NCBI GenBank assembly: GCA_900543715.1
Contig: UQSX01000044.1
Coordinates: 1 to 22,029 of the forward strand
Reading direction: 5' to 3'
Source of the DNA: an uncultured Blautia sp.
Lineage (GTDB): Bacteria > Bacillota > Clostridia > Lachnospirales > Lachnospiraceae
DNA: 22,029 nucleotides
Below are positions 14,445 through 22,029 of this stretch, piece after piece. Both the position numbers and the translations under genes were made by a program. The notes beneath the pieces were generated by a model that saw only the letters and a program-made list of their open reading frames with translations, made no database searches and was not told the DNA's origin. Each line of letters starts with the position of its first letter. The first letter of the stretch is position 1.

Positions 14445-17400
14445 ATGCCAAAGAGAAATGATATCCACAAAGTCTTGATCATCGGTTCCGGCCCTATCAT
14501 TATCGGACAGGCCTGCGAATTCGACTATTCCGGCACCCAGGCCTGCAAAGCCTTAAAGAGCCTTGGCTATGAAATTGTGCTGGTCAATTCCAATCCGGCC
14601 ACCATTATGACCGATCCCTCTACTGCAGATGTAACTTATATCGAGCCTCTGAATGTAGACCGCCTGACAGAGATCATCGCAAAAGAACGGCCTGATGCCC
14701 TTCTTCCAAATCTGGGCGGACAATCCGGCCTGAATCTCTGTGAAGAATTATATCATGCCGGCGTACTGGACAAATATAACGTAGAAGTCATCGGTGTTCA
14801 GGTCGATGCCATCAGCCGGGGGGAAGACCGTATCGAATTTAAGAATACCATGAATAAACTGGGCATTGAAATGGCCAGGAGCGCTCCTGCTTATTCTGTA
14901 GAAGAAGCTGTGAAGATTGCCGGCCAGCTTGGCTATCCCTGTGTAATCCGTCCTGCCTATACTATGGGTGGAACCGGAGGCGGAATCGTCTACAACGAAG
15001 AAGAGCTGCGTAAAGTAGCTGCCAGAGGTATCGCTGCTTCTATGGTAAACCAGATTCTCATCGAAGAATCTGTTATCGGCTGGGAGGAGCTGGAAGTAGA
15101 GGTTGTCCGTGACGCAAAGGGGCAGAAGATTTCTGTCTGCTTTATTGAAAACATTGACCCTATGGGTGTTCATACAGGAGACTCTTTCTGTGCCGCGCCT
15201 ATGCTGACGATCTCCCAGGAAGTCCAGGATGAGCTGGAAAAGCAGGCTCATGCTATTGTAGAATCCATCGGCGTTATCGGCGGTACCAACGTACAGTTTG
15301 CCCACGACCCCAAGAGCGGACGTATCATTATCATTGAGATCAATCCCAGAACTTCCCGCTCCTCTGCCCTTGCCAGCAAGGCTACAGGCTTCCCTATCGC
15401 CTATGTATCTGCCCTTCTGGCCGCCGGTCTGACACTGGATGAGATTCCTTACTGGAAAGAGGGAACTCTGGACAAATACAAACCCTCAGGGGATTACGTG
15501 GTTATCAAGTTTGCCCGCTGGGCCTTTGAGAAATTTAAAGGTTCCCAGGATAAGCTCGGCACACAGATGAAAGCCGTAGGCGAAGTAATGTCCATCGGTA
15601 AAAACTACAAAGAGGCTCTTCAGAAAGCCATCCGCTCTCTGGAAAAAGGCCGCTACGGATTGGGCTTTGCCTCAGATTTTAACAGCCTTTCCCTGGATGA
15701 GCTGTACCGGAGACTGGCAGAGCCTACCAGCGAACGCCAGTTTCTTCTGTACGAAGCCATCCGGAAAGGGGCTTCTCTTGAAAAACTCCACGATATGACT
15801 CATATCAAAATGTGGTTCCTGGAGCAGATGAAAGAGCTGGTAGACCTGGAAGAAAAAATTCTGAAATACCAGGATAAAGAACTGCCTGACCAGCTGCTGA
15901 TCCAGGCAAAGAAAGACGGATTCTCCGACAAATATCTGGCTCAACTTCTTCACACAGAGGAATGGGAACTGTTTAAACGGAGAGAATCACTGGGACTTTC
16001 CCAGCGCTGGGATGCAGTTCCTGTAAGCGCTGTAAAGGAGCCTGCTTCCTACTATTACTCTACCTATATCGGAGAAGACAAAGCCACAGTTTCCGAAGGA
16101 CGTAAAGTTATGGTTCTGGGCGGCGGTCCAAACCGTATCGGCCAGGGTATCGAGTTCGATTACTGCTGTGTTCACGCAGCCTTTACTCTCCGTGAGCTGG
16201 GCTTTGAGACCATCATGGTAAACTGTAATCCGGAAACCGTATCTACAGACTATGATACTTCAGATAAACTCTACTTTGAGCCTCTTACTGTAGAAGATGT
16301 TATGTCTATCTATAACAAAGAAAAACCTCTGGGCATTATCGTTCAGTTCGGCGGACAGACGCCTCTGAATATTGCCGCAGAACTGGAAAAACGAGGAGCT
16401 CATATTCTGGGAACCTCTCCGGCAGTTATCGACATGGCTGAGGACAGAGACCAGTTCAATGCTATGATGCAGAAACTGGAGATTCCTATGCCGGAATCCG
16501 GAATGGCAGTAAATGTAGAGGAAGCTTTGGAGATCGCCCACCGCATCGGCTACCCTATGATGGTGCGTCCTTCCTATGTCCTTGGAGGAAGAGGTATGGA
16601 GGTAGTCTATGACGACGATATGCTGAAAGACTACATGGCCGCTGCTATTAATGTAACACCGGAACGTCCCATCCTTATGGACAAATTCCTTCAGAATGCT
16701 CTGGAATGTGAAACCGACGCCATCTCTGACGGTGCACACGCTTTTGTTCCTACAGTTATGCAGCACATTGAGCAGGCCGGCATCCACTCCGGAGACTCTG
16801 CCTGTGTAATTCCTTCCGTAGAGATTTCAGAAGAGCACAAAGACCTGATCCGGAAATATACCACTGCCATTGCCTGCGAAATGGGCGTTGTGGGACTGAT
16901 GAACATGCAGTATGCTATCTGTGAAGACAAAGTCTATGTTCTGGAAGCCAACCCAAGAGCCTCTCGTACAGTTCCTCTGGTATCCAAAGTCTGCAATATC
17001 AATATGGCAAATATTGCGACAAAATTAATGACCTACGAACTTACCGGCACTCGTCCTGATGTGACAAAATACGAAGAAAAAGAGCATCCTTACTATGGAG
17101 TTAAGGAAGCCGTCTTCCCATTTAATATGTTCCCGGAGGTAGACCCTCTTCTTGGGCCGGAAATGCGTTCCACAGGAGAAGTTCTGGGTCTGGGAGAATC
17201 CTTCGGAATGGCCTATTACAAGGCGGAAGAAGCTGCAAATGCCAAGCTTCCTCTGGGCGGAACTGCTCTTGTCAGCGTAAACAAAAAAGACCGTCCCGAC
17301 GCTCTTACCGTAGCCAGGCAGCTTCATGAGCTGGGATTTGAAATTGTTTCTACAGAAGGATGCGCCGGTTACTTCAATGAAAACGGCGTTCCATGCAAAG

Positions 17401-17663
17401 CATTGAAGAAACTCCAGGAGGGCCGTCCCAATATCTATGATGCCATGGTGAACGGACAGATCGATCTGATCGTCAATACACCTGCTGGCAAACAGAGTAA
17501 ATATGATGACTCTTATCTGCGGAAAACTGCGATTAATAAACGAATTCCATATATCACTACTATGTCTGCGGCTCTGGCCAGCGCCAAAGGAATCCACGCA
17601 GTGCTGAATAAAGAGGCTTCACCTTTAAAATCTCTCCAGGAATATCACAAAATGCTGAAGTAA
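14445..17663 (+). CDS. carB: Carbamoyl-phosphate synthase large subunit
   Basis: Makes carbamoyl phosphate from ammonia, bicarbonate and two ATP, feeding pyrimidine and arginine synthesis. At 1072 residues it is full length (E. coli CarB has 1073). The first ATP-grasp half (1 to about 400) starts with KVLIIGSGPIIIGQACEFDY and has PAYTMGGTGGGIVYN. A linker domain (about 400-550) follows. The second half has VMVLGGGPNRIGQGIEFDY, RPSYVLGGRGMEVVYDD and EANPRASRTVPLVSK. The C-terminal allosteric domain (from about 936) has TEGCAGYFNENGV and NTPAGK. AGGAGG lies 6 bases before the ATG. The small subunit gene carA, usually adjacent, is absent here, so it must lie elsewhere. Confidence 0.97.
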   Translation: MPKRNDIHKVLIIGSGPIIIGQACEFDYSGTQACKALKSLGYEIVLVNSNPATIMTDPSTADVTYIEPLNVDRLTEIIAKERPDALLPNLGGQSGLNLCEELYHAGVLDKYNVEVIGVQVDAISRGEDRIEFKNTMNKLGIEMARSAPAYSVEEAVKIAGQLGYPCVIRPAYTMGGTGGGIVYNEEELRKVAARGIAASMVNQILIEESVIGWEELEVEVVRDAKGQKISVCFIENIDPMGVHTGDSFCAAPMLTISQEVQDELEKQAHAIVESIGVIGGTNVQFAHDPKSGRIIIIEINPRTSRSSALASKATGFPIAYVSALLAAGLTLDEIPYWKEGTLDKYKPSGDYVVIKFARWAFEKFKGSQDKLGTQMKAVGEVMSIGKNYKEALQKAIRSLEKGRYGLGFASDFNSLSLDELYRRLAEPTSERQFLLYEAIRKGASLEKLHDMTHIKMWFLEQMKELVDLEEKILKYQDKELPDQLLIQAKKDGFSDKYLAQLLHTEEWELFKRRESLGLSQRWDAVPVSAVKEPASYYYSTYIGEDKATVSEGRKVMVLGGGPNRIGQGIEFDYCCVHAAFTLRELGFETIMVNCNPETVSTDYDTSDKLYFEPLTVEDVMSIYNKEKPLGIIVQFGGQTPLNIAAELEKRGAHILGTSPAVIDMAEDRDQFNAMMQKLEIPMPESGMAVNVEEALEIAHRIGYPMMVRPSYVLGGRGMEVVYDDDMLKDYMAAAINVTPERPILMDKFLQNALECETDAISDGAHAFVPTVMQHIEQAGIHSGDSACVIPSVEISEEHKDLIRKYTTAIACEMGVVGLMNMQYAICEDKVYVLEANPRASRTVPLVSKVCNINMANIATKLMTYELTGTRPDVTKYEEKEHPYYGVKEAVFPFNMFPEVDPLLGPEMRSTGEVLGLGESFGMAYYKAEEAANAKLPLGGTALVSVNKKDRPDALTVARQLHELGFEIVSTEGCAGYFNENGVPCKALKKLQEGRPNIYDAMVNGQIDLIVNTPAGKQSKYDDSYLRKTAINKRIPYITTMSAALASAKGIHAVLNKEASPLKSLQEYHKMLK

Positions 17664-17673
17664 GATTACAATC

Positions 17674-17735
17674 TCAGGGCTGCCCCATTAAACAAAAATC
17701 GTGAATATTTAAATGCGACAGCCCTGAAAATTTTA
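17674..17735 (+). terminator. Terminator-like hairpin after carB
   Basis: TCAGGGCTG (17674-17682) pairs perfectly with CAGCCCTGA (17719-17727), with CATT/AATG pairing further in and a loop of about 20 bases. It is followed by AAAATTTTATT. The stem is strong and the T-tract is interrupted, so some read-through into the next gene is possible. Confidence 0.6.
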
Positions 17736-17760
17736 TTACACCATTTTGGAGACTTATATT

Positions 17761-18678
17761 ATGTCAGCGAAACATTCTAAAAATTTTATCCTGCTGTTTT
17801 TAACAGCTCTTATATGGGGAGTCGCCTTTGTAGCCCAGAGCGTGGCCATGGACTACATCGGTCCCTATACTTTTAATGCCGTCCGTTCTTTACTGGGCGG
17901 TATTGTACTGGTTCCCTGTGTATTTTTTTTCGGAGGGAGAAAAAAGGCGGACCGAACCCACGGACATACTGTGGACCGGCCCCAAGATGTGCTCATAGGC
18001 GGTGTACTCTGCGGCTTTATGCTGTTTCTTTCTACCACTCTCCAACAGGTCGGGATTCAGTATACTACTGTAGCAAAAGCCGGATTTATTACCGCTTTAT
18101 ATATTATTTTAGTACCCATATTGGGAATATTCCTTAAAAAACAGGTTTCTTTTCAGATATGGATCAGTGTAGCCATTGCTCTTGCAGGGCTGTATCTGCT
18201 GTGTATGCAGGGCAGTTTTTCTCTGGGACAGGGAGATCTTCTGGTCCTGCTCTGCTCTCTTTGTTTTGCCCTGCACATACTGGTGATCGACCATTTTACA
18301 GACAGGGTCAGCGGAGTGAAACTGTCCTGCATACAGTTTTTTGTAAGTGCTCTCCTTTCCTCTGTGCTGATGTTTCTTTTTGAGAAGCCGGCTCTCTCAG
18401 AAATCCTGGCTGCCTGGCTGCCCATTGTCTACGGCGGTGTATTTTCCAGCGGAATTGCCTACACCCTGCAGATCATCGGTCAGAAAGGCACCGACCCTAC
18501 CATCGCTTCTCTGATCCTCAGCCTGGAATCTGTAGTTTCTGTACTGGCTGGCTGGATCCTCCTTGGACAGGCTCTTACTCCCAGGGAAATTGCAGGCTGT
18601 TTACTGATGTTCGGAGCTATCATTCTGGCACAGGTTTCCCCGGCTTTGAAGAAAACTTCCGAAACAGAGTCTTTTTAG
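17761..18678 (+). CDS. EamA/DMT-family permease
   Basis: A 305-residue inner-membrane protein with about ten hydrophobic helices in two repeats, the layout of drug/metabolite transporter permeases (RhaT/YdcZ-type EamA). The first repeat begins FILLFLTALIWGVAFVAQ and has NAVRSLLGG; the second half has GLYLLCMQ, DLLVLLCSLCFALHILVID and ESVVSVLAGWILLGQ, typical of the family. The substrate is unknown. An in-frame TTG at 17746 would add five residues, but it contains the ribosome binding site GGAGA (17748-17752). The ATG at 17761, 8 bases after that site, is preferred. It lies 97 bases after carB, with a hairpin between, and a strong terminator follows. Confidence 0.88.
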   Translation: MSAKHSKNFILLFLTALIWGVAFVAQSVAMDYIGPYTFNAVRSLLGGIVLVPCVFFFGGRKKADRTHGHTVDRPQDVLIGGVLCGFMLFLSTTLQQVGIQYTTVAKAGFITALYIILVPILGIFLKKQVSFQIWISVAIALAGLYLLCMQGSFSLGQGDLLVLLCSLCFALHILVIDHFTDRVSGVKLSCIQFFVSALLSSVLMFLFEKPALSEILAAWLPIVYGGVFSSGIAYTLQIIGQKGTDPTIASLILSLESVVSVLAGWILLGQALTPREIAGCLLMFGAIILAQVSPALKKTSETESF

Positions 18679-18714
18679 GTACATTCCGAAAAAACATTTT
18701 TTATTAGAACAGCT

Positions 18715-18769
18715 AAGGCTGGTGTAATTTCCACAGATTTTTCTGTCCGCAAATTACGCCAGCCTTTTT
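18715..18769 (+). terminator. Strong terminator after the EamA permease gene
   Basis: AAGGCTGGTGTAATTT (18715-18730) pairs over 16 bases, with one wobble, with AAATTACGCCAGCCTT (18751-18766), followed by TTT. A second small hairpin (ACAGA/TCTGT) is nested in the loop. The minus-strand T-tract is poor, so it acts mainly for the plus strand, though it may also slow the converging HAD transcript. Confidence 0.8.
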
Positions 18770-18804
18770 CCATTGATTGATTCCTCAATAAAATTTCCGC
18801 CGAC

Positions 18805-19497
18805 TCATCCTGTGGGATTTTTCCGGTTATCCGCCGGATGATGCAGCAGGATTTTCTCCAGCTCCCAGGTGCTGTCCGCTGTCTGTACGGCGCCTGCCCC
18901 CAAAAGCTCTTCCCGGGTCCCGTACCCATAAGTCACTCCAATGCAGGAAAGTCCTGTCTCTTTTGCGCCAAGAACATCGTAATGCCGGTCACCTACCATA
19001 ATGACCTGATCTCTTTTATCCCCATATCCCATTTCCCCCAGTACCTGAAGGATTACCTCTGCCTTTGTCATTTTGGGCCGGCTGATATCGCTGCCTCTGA
19101 TAACGTCAAAATATGTATCCAGATGAAAATGCTCTAAAACGATCTTTACCATTGGATCCGGTTTAGAAGAAGCTACCGCCAGAATAAGCCCCTGCTTTTT
19201 CAGAGCTCCCAGCACTTCCTCTACTCCGGGATATGGCTTATTTTCAAAAATTCCTGTGACATTATAGCGTTCTCGATAATACTGAACGGCTTCTTTTGCC
19301 TCCTCCTCACAAAACCCGGCATACACCATAAACTGTTCCAGAAGAGGCGGGCCAACAAAAACTTCCAGTTTCTTCAGATCTTCTCCAAGCTCCGGCTTTC
19401 CCATTTTCTCCAGGGCATATTGTACAGATTTCGTAATACCCTCTCCTGAGGCCGTCAGTGTTCCATCAAGATCAAATAATATTCCTTGGTAATTCAT
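18805..19497 (-). CDS. HAD-family phosphatase, phosphoglycolate-phosphatase-like
   Basis: The 230-residue protein has the standard HAD motifs: FDLDGTLTAS near the start (nucleophile D9, acid/base D11), the motif II region AVASSKPD, a lysine in SRPKMTKAE, and MVGDRHYDVLGAKE with the metal-binding aspartate. A helical cap lies between motifs I and II (about 18-85), as in Gph/PgmB-type enzymes. The sequence EVFVGPPLLEQF is also seen in relatives. The natural substrate cannot be told; phosphoglycolate, a nucleotide or a sugar phosphate are all possible. AGGAG lies 7 bases before the ATG, inside the end of the preceding gene, with a 4-base gap between the genes. Confidence 0.87.
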   Translation of the reverse strand: MNYQGILFDLDGTLTASGEGITKSVQYALEKMGKPELGEDLKKLEVFVGPPLLEQFMVYAGFCEEEAKEAVQYYRERYNVTGIFENKPYPGVEEVLGALKKQGLILAVASSKPDPMVKIVLEHFHLDTYFDVIRGSDISRPKMTKAEVILQVLGEMGYGDKRDQVIMVGDRHYDVLGAKETGLSCIGVTYGYGTREELLGAGAVQTADSTWELEKILLHHPADNRKNPTG

Positions 19498-19501
19498 TTT
19501 C

Positions 19502-19975
19502 CTACTCCTGTCTCAATTTATCGATCAGTTTCAATATTTTGTCTTTTGTCATATTGGGATAATGGACTTTATCCACGTAAATATTAGGAGAAGTGCTGCA
19601 CTTTTTCAGACAATTCCGGGTGGTCAGGAGAAACCTTTTATCTTTAGACAATCCCTCTTTATCTGTCTGCAGCTTTTCTTTTACAGCTGCCAGAATCTCC
19701 AGACTGTCTTTTCTTTGGCATCGTTCCCCTGTGCACAAAAGAATCTCATGGACATATGGTGCAGATTTTAAACTGGGATACAGTTTTATGATACAGGCCA
19801 GCATACTTTCTTTGATTCCTATCTTTTCTGCTGCTATGCTGCAAGCCTCTGCAGGGATCCATCCTTCTGTCTCCTGGATTTCCCGAAGCATAGCTGTAAG
19901 GTTTTCCTGGGATTCTGCCTCTTTCTGACCGGCATAGTATTCTATGATTTCTCTTACTTCTGTTTCCTTTTTCAT
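19502..19975 (-). CDS. NuoE-like thioredoxin-fold [2Fe-2S] protein (complex I 24-kDa subunit family)
   Basis: The 157-residue protein looks like the NuoE/HymA family. Residues 1-60 form the helical part (LREIQETEGWIPAEACSIAA), and the C-terminal half is the thioredoxin-like domain. Four cysteines fit the 2Fe-2S site: C81 and C86 (CTGERC), C122 and C126 (NCLKKCSTSPNIYVD). In other bacteria such subunits work with NuoF-like flavoproteins in NADH dehydrogenases, formate dehydrogenases or electron-bifurcating hydrogenases. No NuoF partner is in the window, so its electron partner is unknown. Its ATGA overlaps the yaaA stop by 4 bases, with GGAGG inside yaaA, so translation is coupled. It is the middle gene of yaaA, this gene and the HAD gene. 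Confidence 0.83.
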   Translation of the reverse strand: MKKETEVREIIEYYAGQKEAESQENLTAMLREIQETEGWIPAEACSIAAEKIGIKESMLACIIKLYPSLKSAPYVHEILLCTGERCQRKDSLEILAAVKEKLQTDKEGLSKDKRFLLTTRNCLKKCSTSPNIYVDKVHYPNMTKDKILKLIDKLRQE

Positions 19976-20727
19976 TGAACTTCCTCCTTTTCCAGGAAGA
20001 CAAACTCTCTCTCAGAGGAATATTCTTCCCGGAATACATAGTTTAAGCTATGGAAATTTTTAATTTCTTCCGGCTCTTCGATCTGATTTTCTGAAAGCCA
20101 GCGGACCATTTCTCCTCTGGCCATTTTTGCTTTCGTGGCTTTTACTTTGATCTTTCCCTGAATATGTTCCCCGAAAATGCAGGTGATATACCGAACATCT
20201 TTCTCCAGATATTTTTCTATGGCTTTGCTGTACTCCTTAGATGCCAGATTCAGGATTGTCCGGTCCTCTCTTGTCAGCTCCCGATACAATCTGTCTCCCC
20301 AAAAGCTATACAGGTCTTTGTGTTCTCCTATCTGCAGCTTTGCCTGCATTTCCAGCCGATAGGGGATTACCCCGTCCTGGGGCCGCAGGATCCCGTATAG
20401 TCCGGAAAGGATTCGGAGATGTTCCTTCACATACGCCCATTGGCTGTCTGTAAAGACCTGAGGCGCCATATACTGATACTGGATTCCTTCATAGGCGATC
20501 ACCGCCCCTGTCAGATTCTTATCCATCTCATAGAGCCGCAGACGCTCCTGATTCTCTCTTGCGATCTTTTCATTGCAGCTCCACAGTACTTTCAAATCTT
20601 CAAACTCCATTTGTTTCATCTGTTCTCTCAGACAGCATGCTTCCCGATAGAATACAGGCCTTGTAATCTCGAAAACCTCTTCTTCCTTCCGCTGCATCTT
20701 TTTTGCCGGTGATATAATGATCTTCAT
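19972..20727 (-). CDS. yaaA: Peroxide stress protein YaaA (DUF328/UPF0246)
   Basis: The 251-residue protein has the family start MKIIISPAKKM and the conserved LSGLYGILRPQDGVIPYRLEM, FWGDRLYRELTRED and KVKATKAKMARGEMVRWL. The yaaA product of E. coli is induced by hydrogen peroxide and lowers free iron; the same role here is inference. The GGAG site lies 9 bases before the ATG. It heads a three-gene operon with the NuoE-like protein and an HAD phosphatase. No convincing promoter is visible in the 259-base divergent gap, only weak candidates. Confidence 0.93.
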   Translation of the reverse strand: MKIIISPAKKMQRKEEEVFEITRPVFYREACCLREQMKQMEFEDLKVLWSCNEKIARENQERLRLYEMDKNLTGAVIAYEGIQYQYMAPQVFTDSQWAYVKEHLRILSGLYGILRPQDGVIPYRLEMQAKLQIGEHKDLYSFWGDRLYRELTREDRTILNLASKEYSKAIEKYLEKDVRYITCIFGEHIQGKIKVKATKAKMARGEMVRWLSENQIEEPEEIKNFHSLNYVFREEYSSEREFVFLEKEEVQ

Positions 20728-20888
20728 AACACATTCTCCAAATCAAATCCTCTCTGGATAAAAACGGGCATGCTATTGTCCAGAAAGGCTATGTATTTAT
20801 TTCTTATTCAGGTATTTTATCATGTTCTCTTTCCTTCGTCACTCCTTTTTTCGCTGATAGACTTTCTTCTCCATTCATGATAAGATAA

Positions 20889-20928
20889 GCCTGAAAATAT
20901 ATTTTTTCTGTACGAATATATTTCAGGC
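20889..20928. repeat. Inverted repeat in the divergent yaaA/HAD region
   Basis: GCCTGAAAATATATT pairs with AATATATTTCAGGC with one bulged A and an eleven-base, T-rich loop. It has no T-tract on either side, so it is not a plain terminator. Possible readings are a 5'-UTR hairpin of the HAD gene or an operator. Confidence 0.5.
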
Positions 20929-20966
20929 AGTCTCTTCCAAGATCGTGATCTGGGGAGGATATTTTA

Positions 20967-20990
20967 ATGAAAGGAAAGATTTCTTTATGA
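20967..20990 (+). CDS. Possible seven-codon leader peptide upstream of the HAD gene
   Basis: The ORF reads MKGKISL. It has the best ribosome binding site in the area (GGGGAGGA at 20952-20959, 7 bases before its ATG), and its TGA overlaps the HAD ATG as ATGA (20987-20990). This could couple translation of the HAD gene by re-initiation. Seven codons are too few to prove coding, so it may be chance. Confidence 0.35.
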   Translation: MKGKISL

Positions 20991-21646
20991 TAAAAGCAGT
21001 TATTTTTGATATGGATGGTGTCCTTTTTGACACAGAAAGACTTATGAAAGAAGGGTGGATGAAAGCTGGCAGAGAAATGGGCTTTACCATCACCGAGGAA
21101 CAGCTGCGTCAGATGAGAGGAAGCTCCAGAGACAGAAGCGCCGCCCTATTCCAAAAATGGTATAATGGTACGGTAGATTATGATAAAGGGCGGCAGATCC
21201 GCAGCCAGTATACACAAGAATATATACTTAAATATTCTGTTCCGGAAAAGAAAGGTTTAAAGGAGCTGCTGGCCTTTTTGAAGGAAGAAGGGCTTCCTGC
21301 CGCCGTGGCTACCTCCACAGACCGCCGTACAGCTTCCCGTTACTGGGATCTGGCAGAAATCACTTCTTTTATCACCGCATCCGTATGTGGAAATGAAGTG
21401 ACGTCCTGTAAGCCGGAGCCGGATATTTTTCTTAAAGCTGCCCATGCCCTTCAGATTGCTCCTGAGCACTGCCTGATCGTGGAGGACAGCATCAACGGCC
21501 TGAAAGCTGCAAGAGCCGCCGGCGGCATCTCCTGTATGGTGCCTGATCTGACGCCTTACACAGAAGAGCTTCGTCCATTTTGTGACTATGTCTGCGGGGA
21601 TCTTTCTCAGATAATCTCTCTTATTAAAAAGATCAATCATAAGTAA
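20987..21646 (+). CDS. HAD-family phosphatase, beta-phosphoglucomutase/phosphatase-like
   Basis: The 219-residue protein has HAD motif I FDMDGVLFDTE (nucleophile D8, acid/base D10), motif II AVATSTDRR, the motif III lysine in SCKPEPDIF, and IVEDSINGLKAARAAG with the metal-binding aspartate. A helical cap lies at about residues 15-85. The SCKPxPDIF and EDSxNGxxAA wording is typical of the PgmB/Gs1-like group. The substrate is unknown. An in-frame GTG at 20945 would add 14 residues, but the conserved start MIKAVIFDMDG begins at the ATG 20987. Its own ribosome binding site is weak (AAAGGAAA, 9 bases off), while a strong one sits in front of the possible leader peptide. It ends at the bidirectional terminator 21649-21702. 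Confidence 0.88.
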   Translation: MIKAVIFDMDGVLFDTERLMKEGWMKAGREMGFTITEEQLRQMRGSSRDRSAALFQKWYNGTVDYDKGRQIRSQYTQEYILKYSVPEKKGLKELLAFLKEEGLPAAVATSTDRRTASRYWDLAEITSFITASVCGNEVTSCKPEPDIFLKAAHALQIAPEHCLIVEDSINGLKAARAAGGISCMVPDLTPYTEELRPFCDYVCGDLSQIISLIKKINHK

Positions 21647-21648
21647 GC

Positions 21649-21702
21649 AAAAAAGGAAGCGGCTCCTCTCTGATCTTAAAGAAAAGGGCGGCTTCCTTTT
21701 TT
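21649..21702. terminator. Bidirectional terminator between converging genes
   Basis: AAAAAAGGAAGC (21649-21660) pairs perfectly over 12 bases with GCTTCCTTTTTT (21691-21702). Poly-T follows the stem in both directions, so it can end both the HAD gene (+) and the cysteine-rich gene (-, stop at 21707). Confidence 0.8.
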
Positions 21703-21706
21703 CAGA

Positions 21707-22000
21707 TTACTTTTCTCTGTTTGTTTTTGCCAGTTCCATGATCTCGTTATACTTACTCATAATATAGCCAAAATTCTTCCTTTTATGGGGAAGAAGACAG
21801 TCTGTACAATCCTTTACTCCTTTTTCTGTATACTTAAAATTTCCTCCGCATTTATCACCCAGAGCATACAGAGGACAGTAACAGAACAGACAGTTAAAGT
21901 TTTCCGGATCATTTGTTTTATGGCAGGGGAAATATTCACACTCTTTATGGCTGAAAAAAGAATATTTTTTCCCTTCCCAATAAGGTTTTTCTTCGCTCAT
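21707..22000 (-). CDS. Small cysteine-rich, probable metal-binding protein (cysteine-rich small domain type)
   Basis: The 97-residue protein contains eight cysteines (C21, C26, C37, C40, C42, C51, C65, C68) and histidines at 18, 27 and 72. Typical parts are SHKECEYFPCHK, FNCLFCYCPLYALGDKCGG and GVKDCTDCLLPH. This matches the cysteine-rich small domain (zf-like) family, thought to bind a metal and in other genomes sometimes found near cobalamin genes; no such neighbour is seen here. There is no signal peptide or membrane segment. AAAGGAG lies about 7 bases before the ATG. The gene is complete; its promoter probably lies beyond the window edge. Confidence 0.8.
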   Translation of the reverse strand: MSEEKPYWEGKKYSFFSHKECEYFPCHKTNDPENFNCLFCYCPLYALGDKCGGNFKYTEKGVKDCTDCLLPHKRKNFGYIMSKYNEIMELAKTNREK

Positions 22001-22029
22001 AGCTATTCTCCTTTATATTTGCTGCTATA

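Noticed and set aside
14748..17597. Several minus-strand open frames of 60 to 190 codons under carB
   Set aside because: They lie opposite the conserved carB protein and have no motifs or ribosome binding sites.
20728..20888. Promoter for yaaA around GTGACG and TAAAAT
   Set aside because: The boxes match poorly (17-base spacing only), too weak to list as a feature.
1..22029. CRISPR arrays, insertion sequences, phage genes or tandem repeats
   Set aside because: No regularly spaced repeats, transposase or integrase motifs, or direct repeats flanking a gene were found.

Overview
The window looks like chromosome from a low-to-mid-GC Gram-positive gut-type anaerobe, most likely a Clostridia member of the Lachnospiraceae (Blautia/Mediterraneibacter/Dorea-like). 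This is inferred from strong AGGAGG-type ribosome binding sites, sigma-A-like promoters, the clustered order pyrH-frr-uppS-cdsA-dxr-rseP, a glucose-type PTS controlled by a BglG/LicT antiterminator, and the general style of the proteins. No mobile element, CRISPR array, rRNA or phage gene was seen. Most of it is housekeeping chromosome and I did not find a convincing wholly new system. The most unusual points are a split PTS IIA domain and several RNA-level control elements.

Layout, left to right. The 3' end of a LysR-type regulator (+) is followed by a tRNA-Gly(CCC) gene with its own promoter and a terminator shared with the converging PTS operon. On the minus strand, read right to left, come a promoter, a leader with a LicT/GlcT-type RNA antiterminator overlapping an intrinsic terminator, a glucose-family PTS IICB gene, a IIA domain in the -1 frame relative to IICB, and the antiterminator protein itself. 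This forms a closed sugar-sensing loop in which the PTS phosphorylates the antiterminator and the antiterminator controls the PTS transcript.

Next, also on the minus strand, is a six-gene operon (pyrH, frr, uppS, cdsA, dxr, rseP) from a clear promoter at 9342-9370. It joins UMP kinase, ribosome recycling, undecaprenyl and phospholipid precursor synthesis, the first committed MEP-pathway step and a site-2 protease. A hairpin with a short T-tract sits between frr and uppS. Upstream is a sodium-dependent NSS-family transporter with its own promoter and a strong terminator, then a three-gene operon of ABC ATPase, ABC permease and a 37-kDa nucleoid-associated protein.

Divergently, on the plus strand, lie carB (full-length carbamoyl-phosphate synthase large subunit, with no carA in the window) and an EamA/DMT permease, each followed by a terminator hairpin. 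A tight minus-strand operon follows: yaaA, a stand-alone NuoE-like thioredoxin-fold [2Fe-2S] protein and a phosphoglycolate-phosphatase-like HAD protein. Across a 259-base divergent gap is a second HAD phosphatase (+), preceded by a possible seven-codon leader peptide overlapping its start by ATGA. A bidirectional terminator separates it from a converging small eight-cysteine protein. No stretch longer than 300 bases is without a gene.
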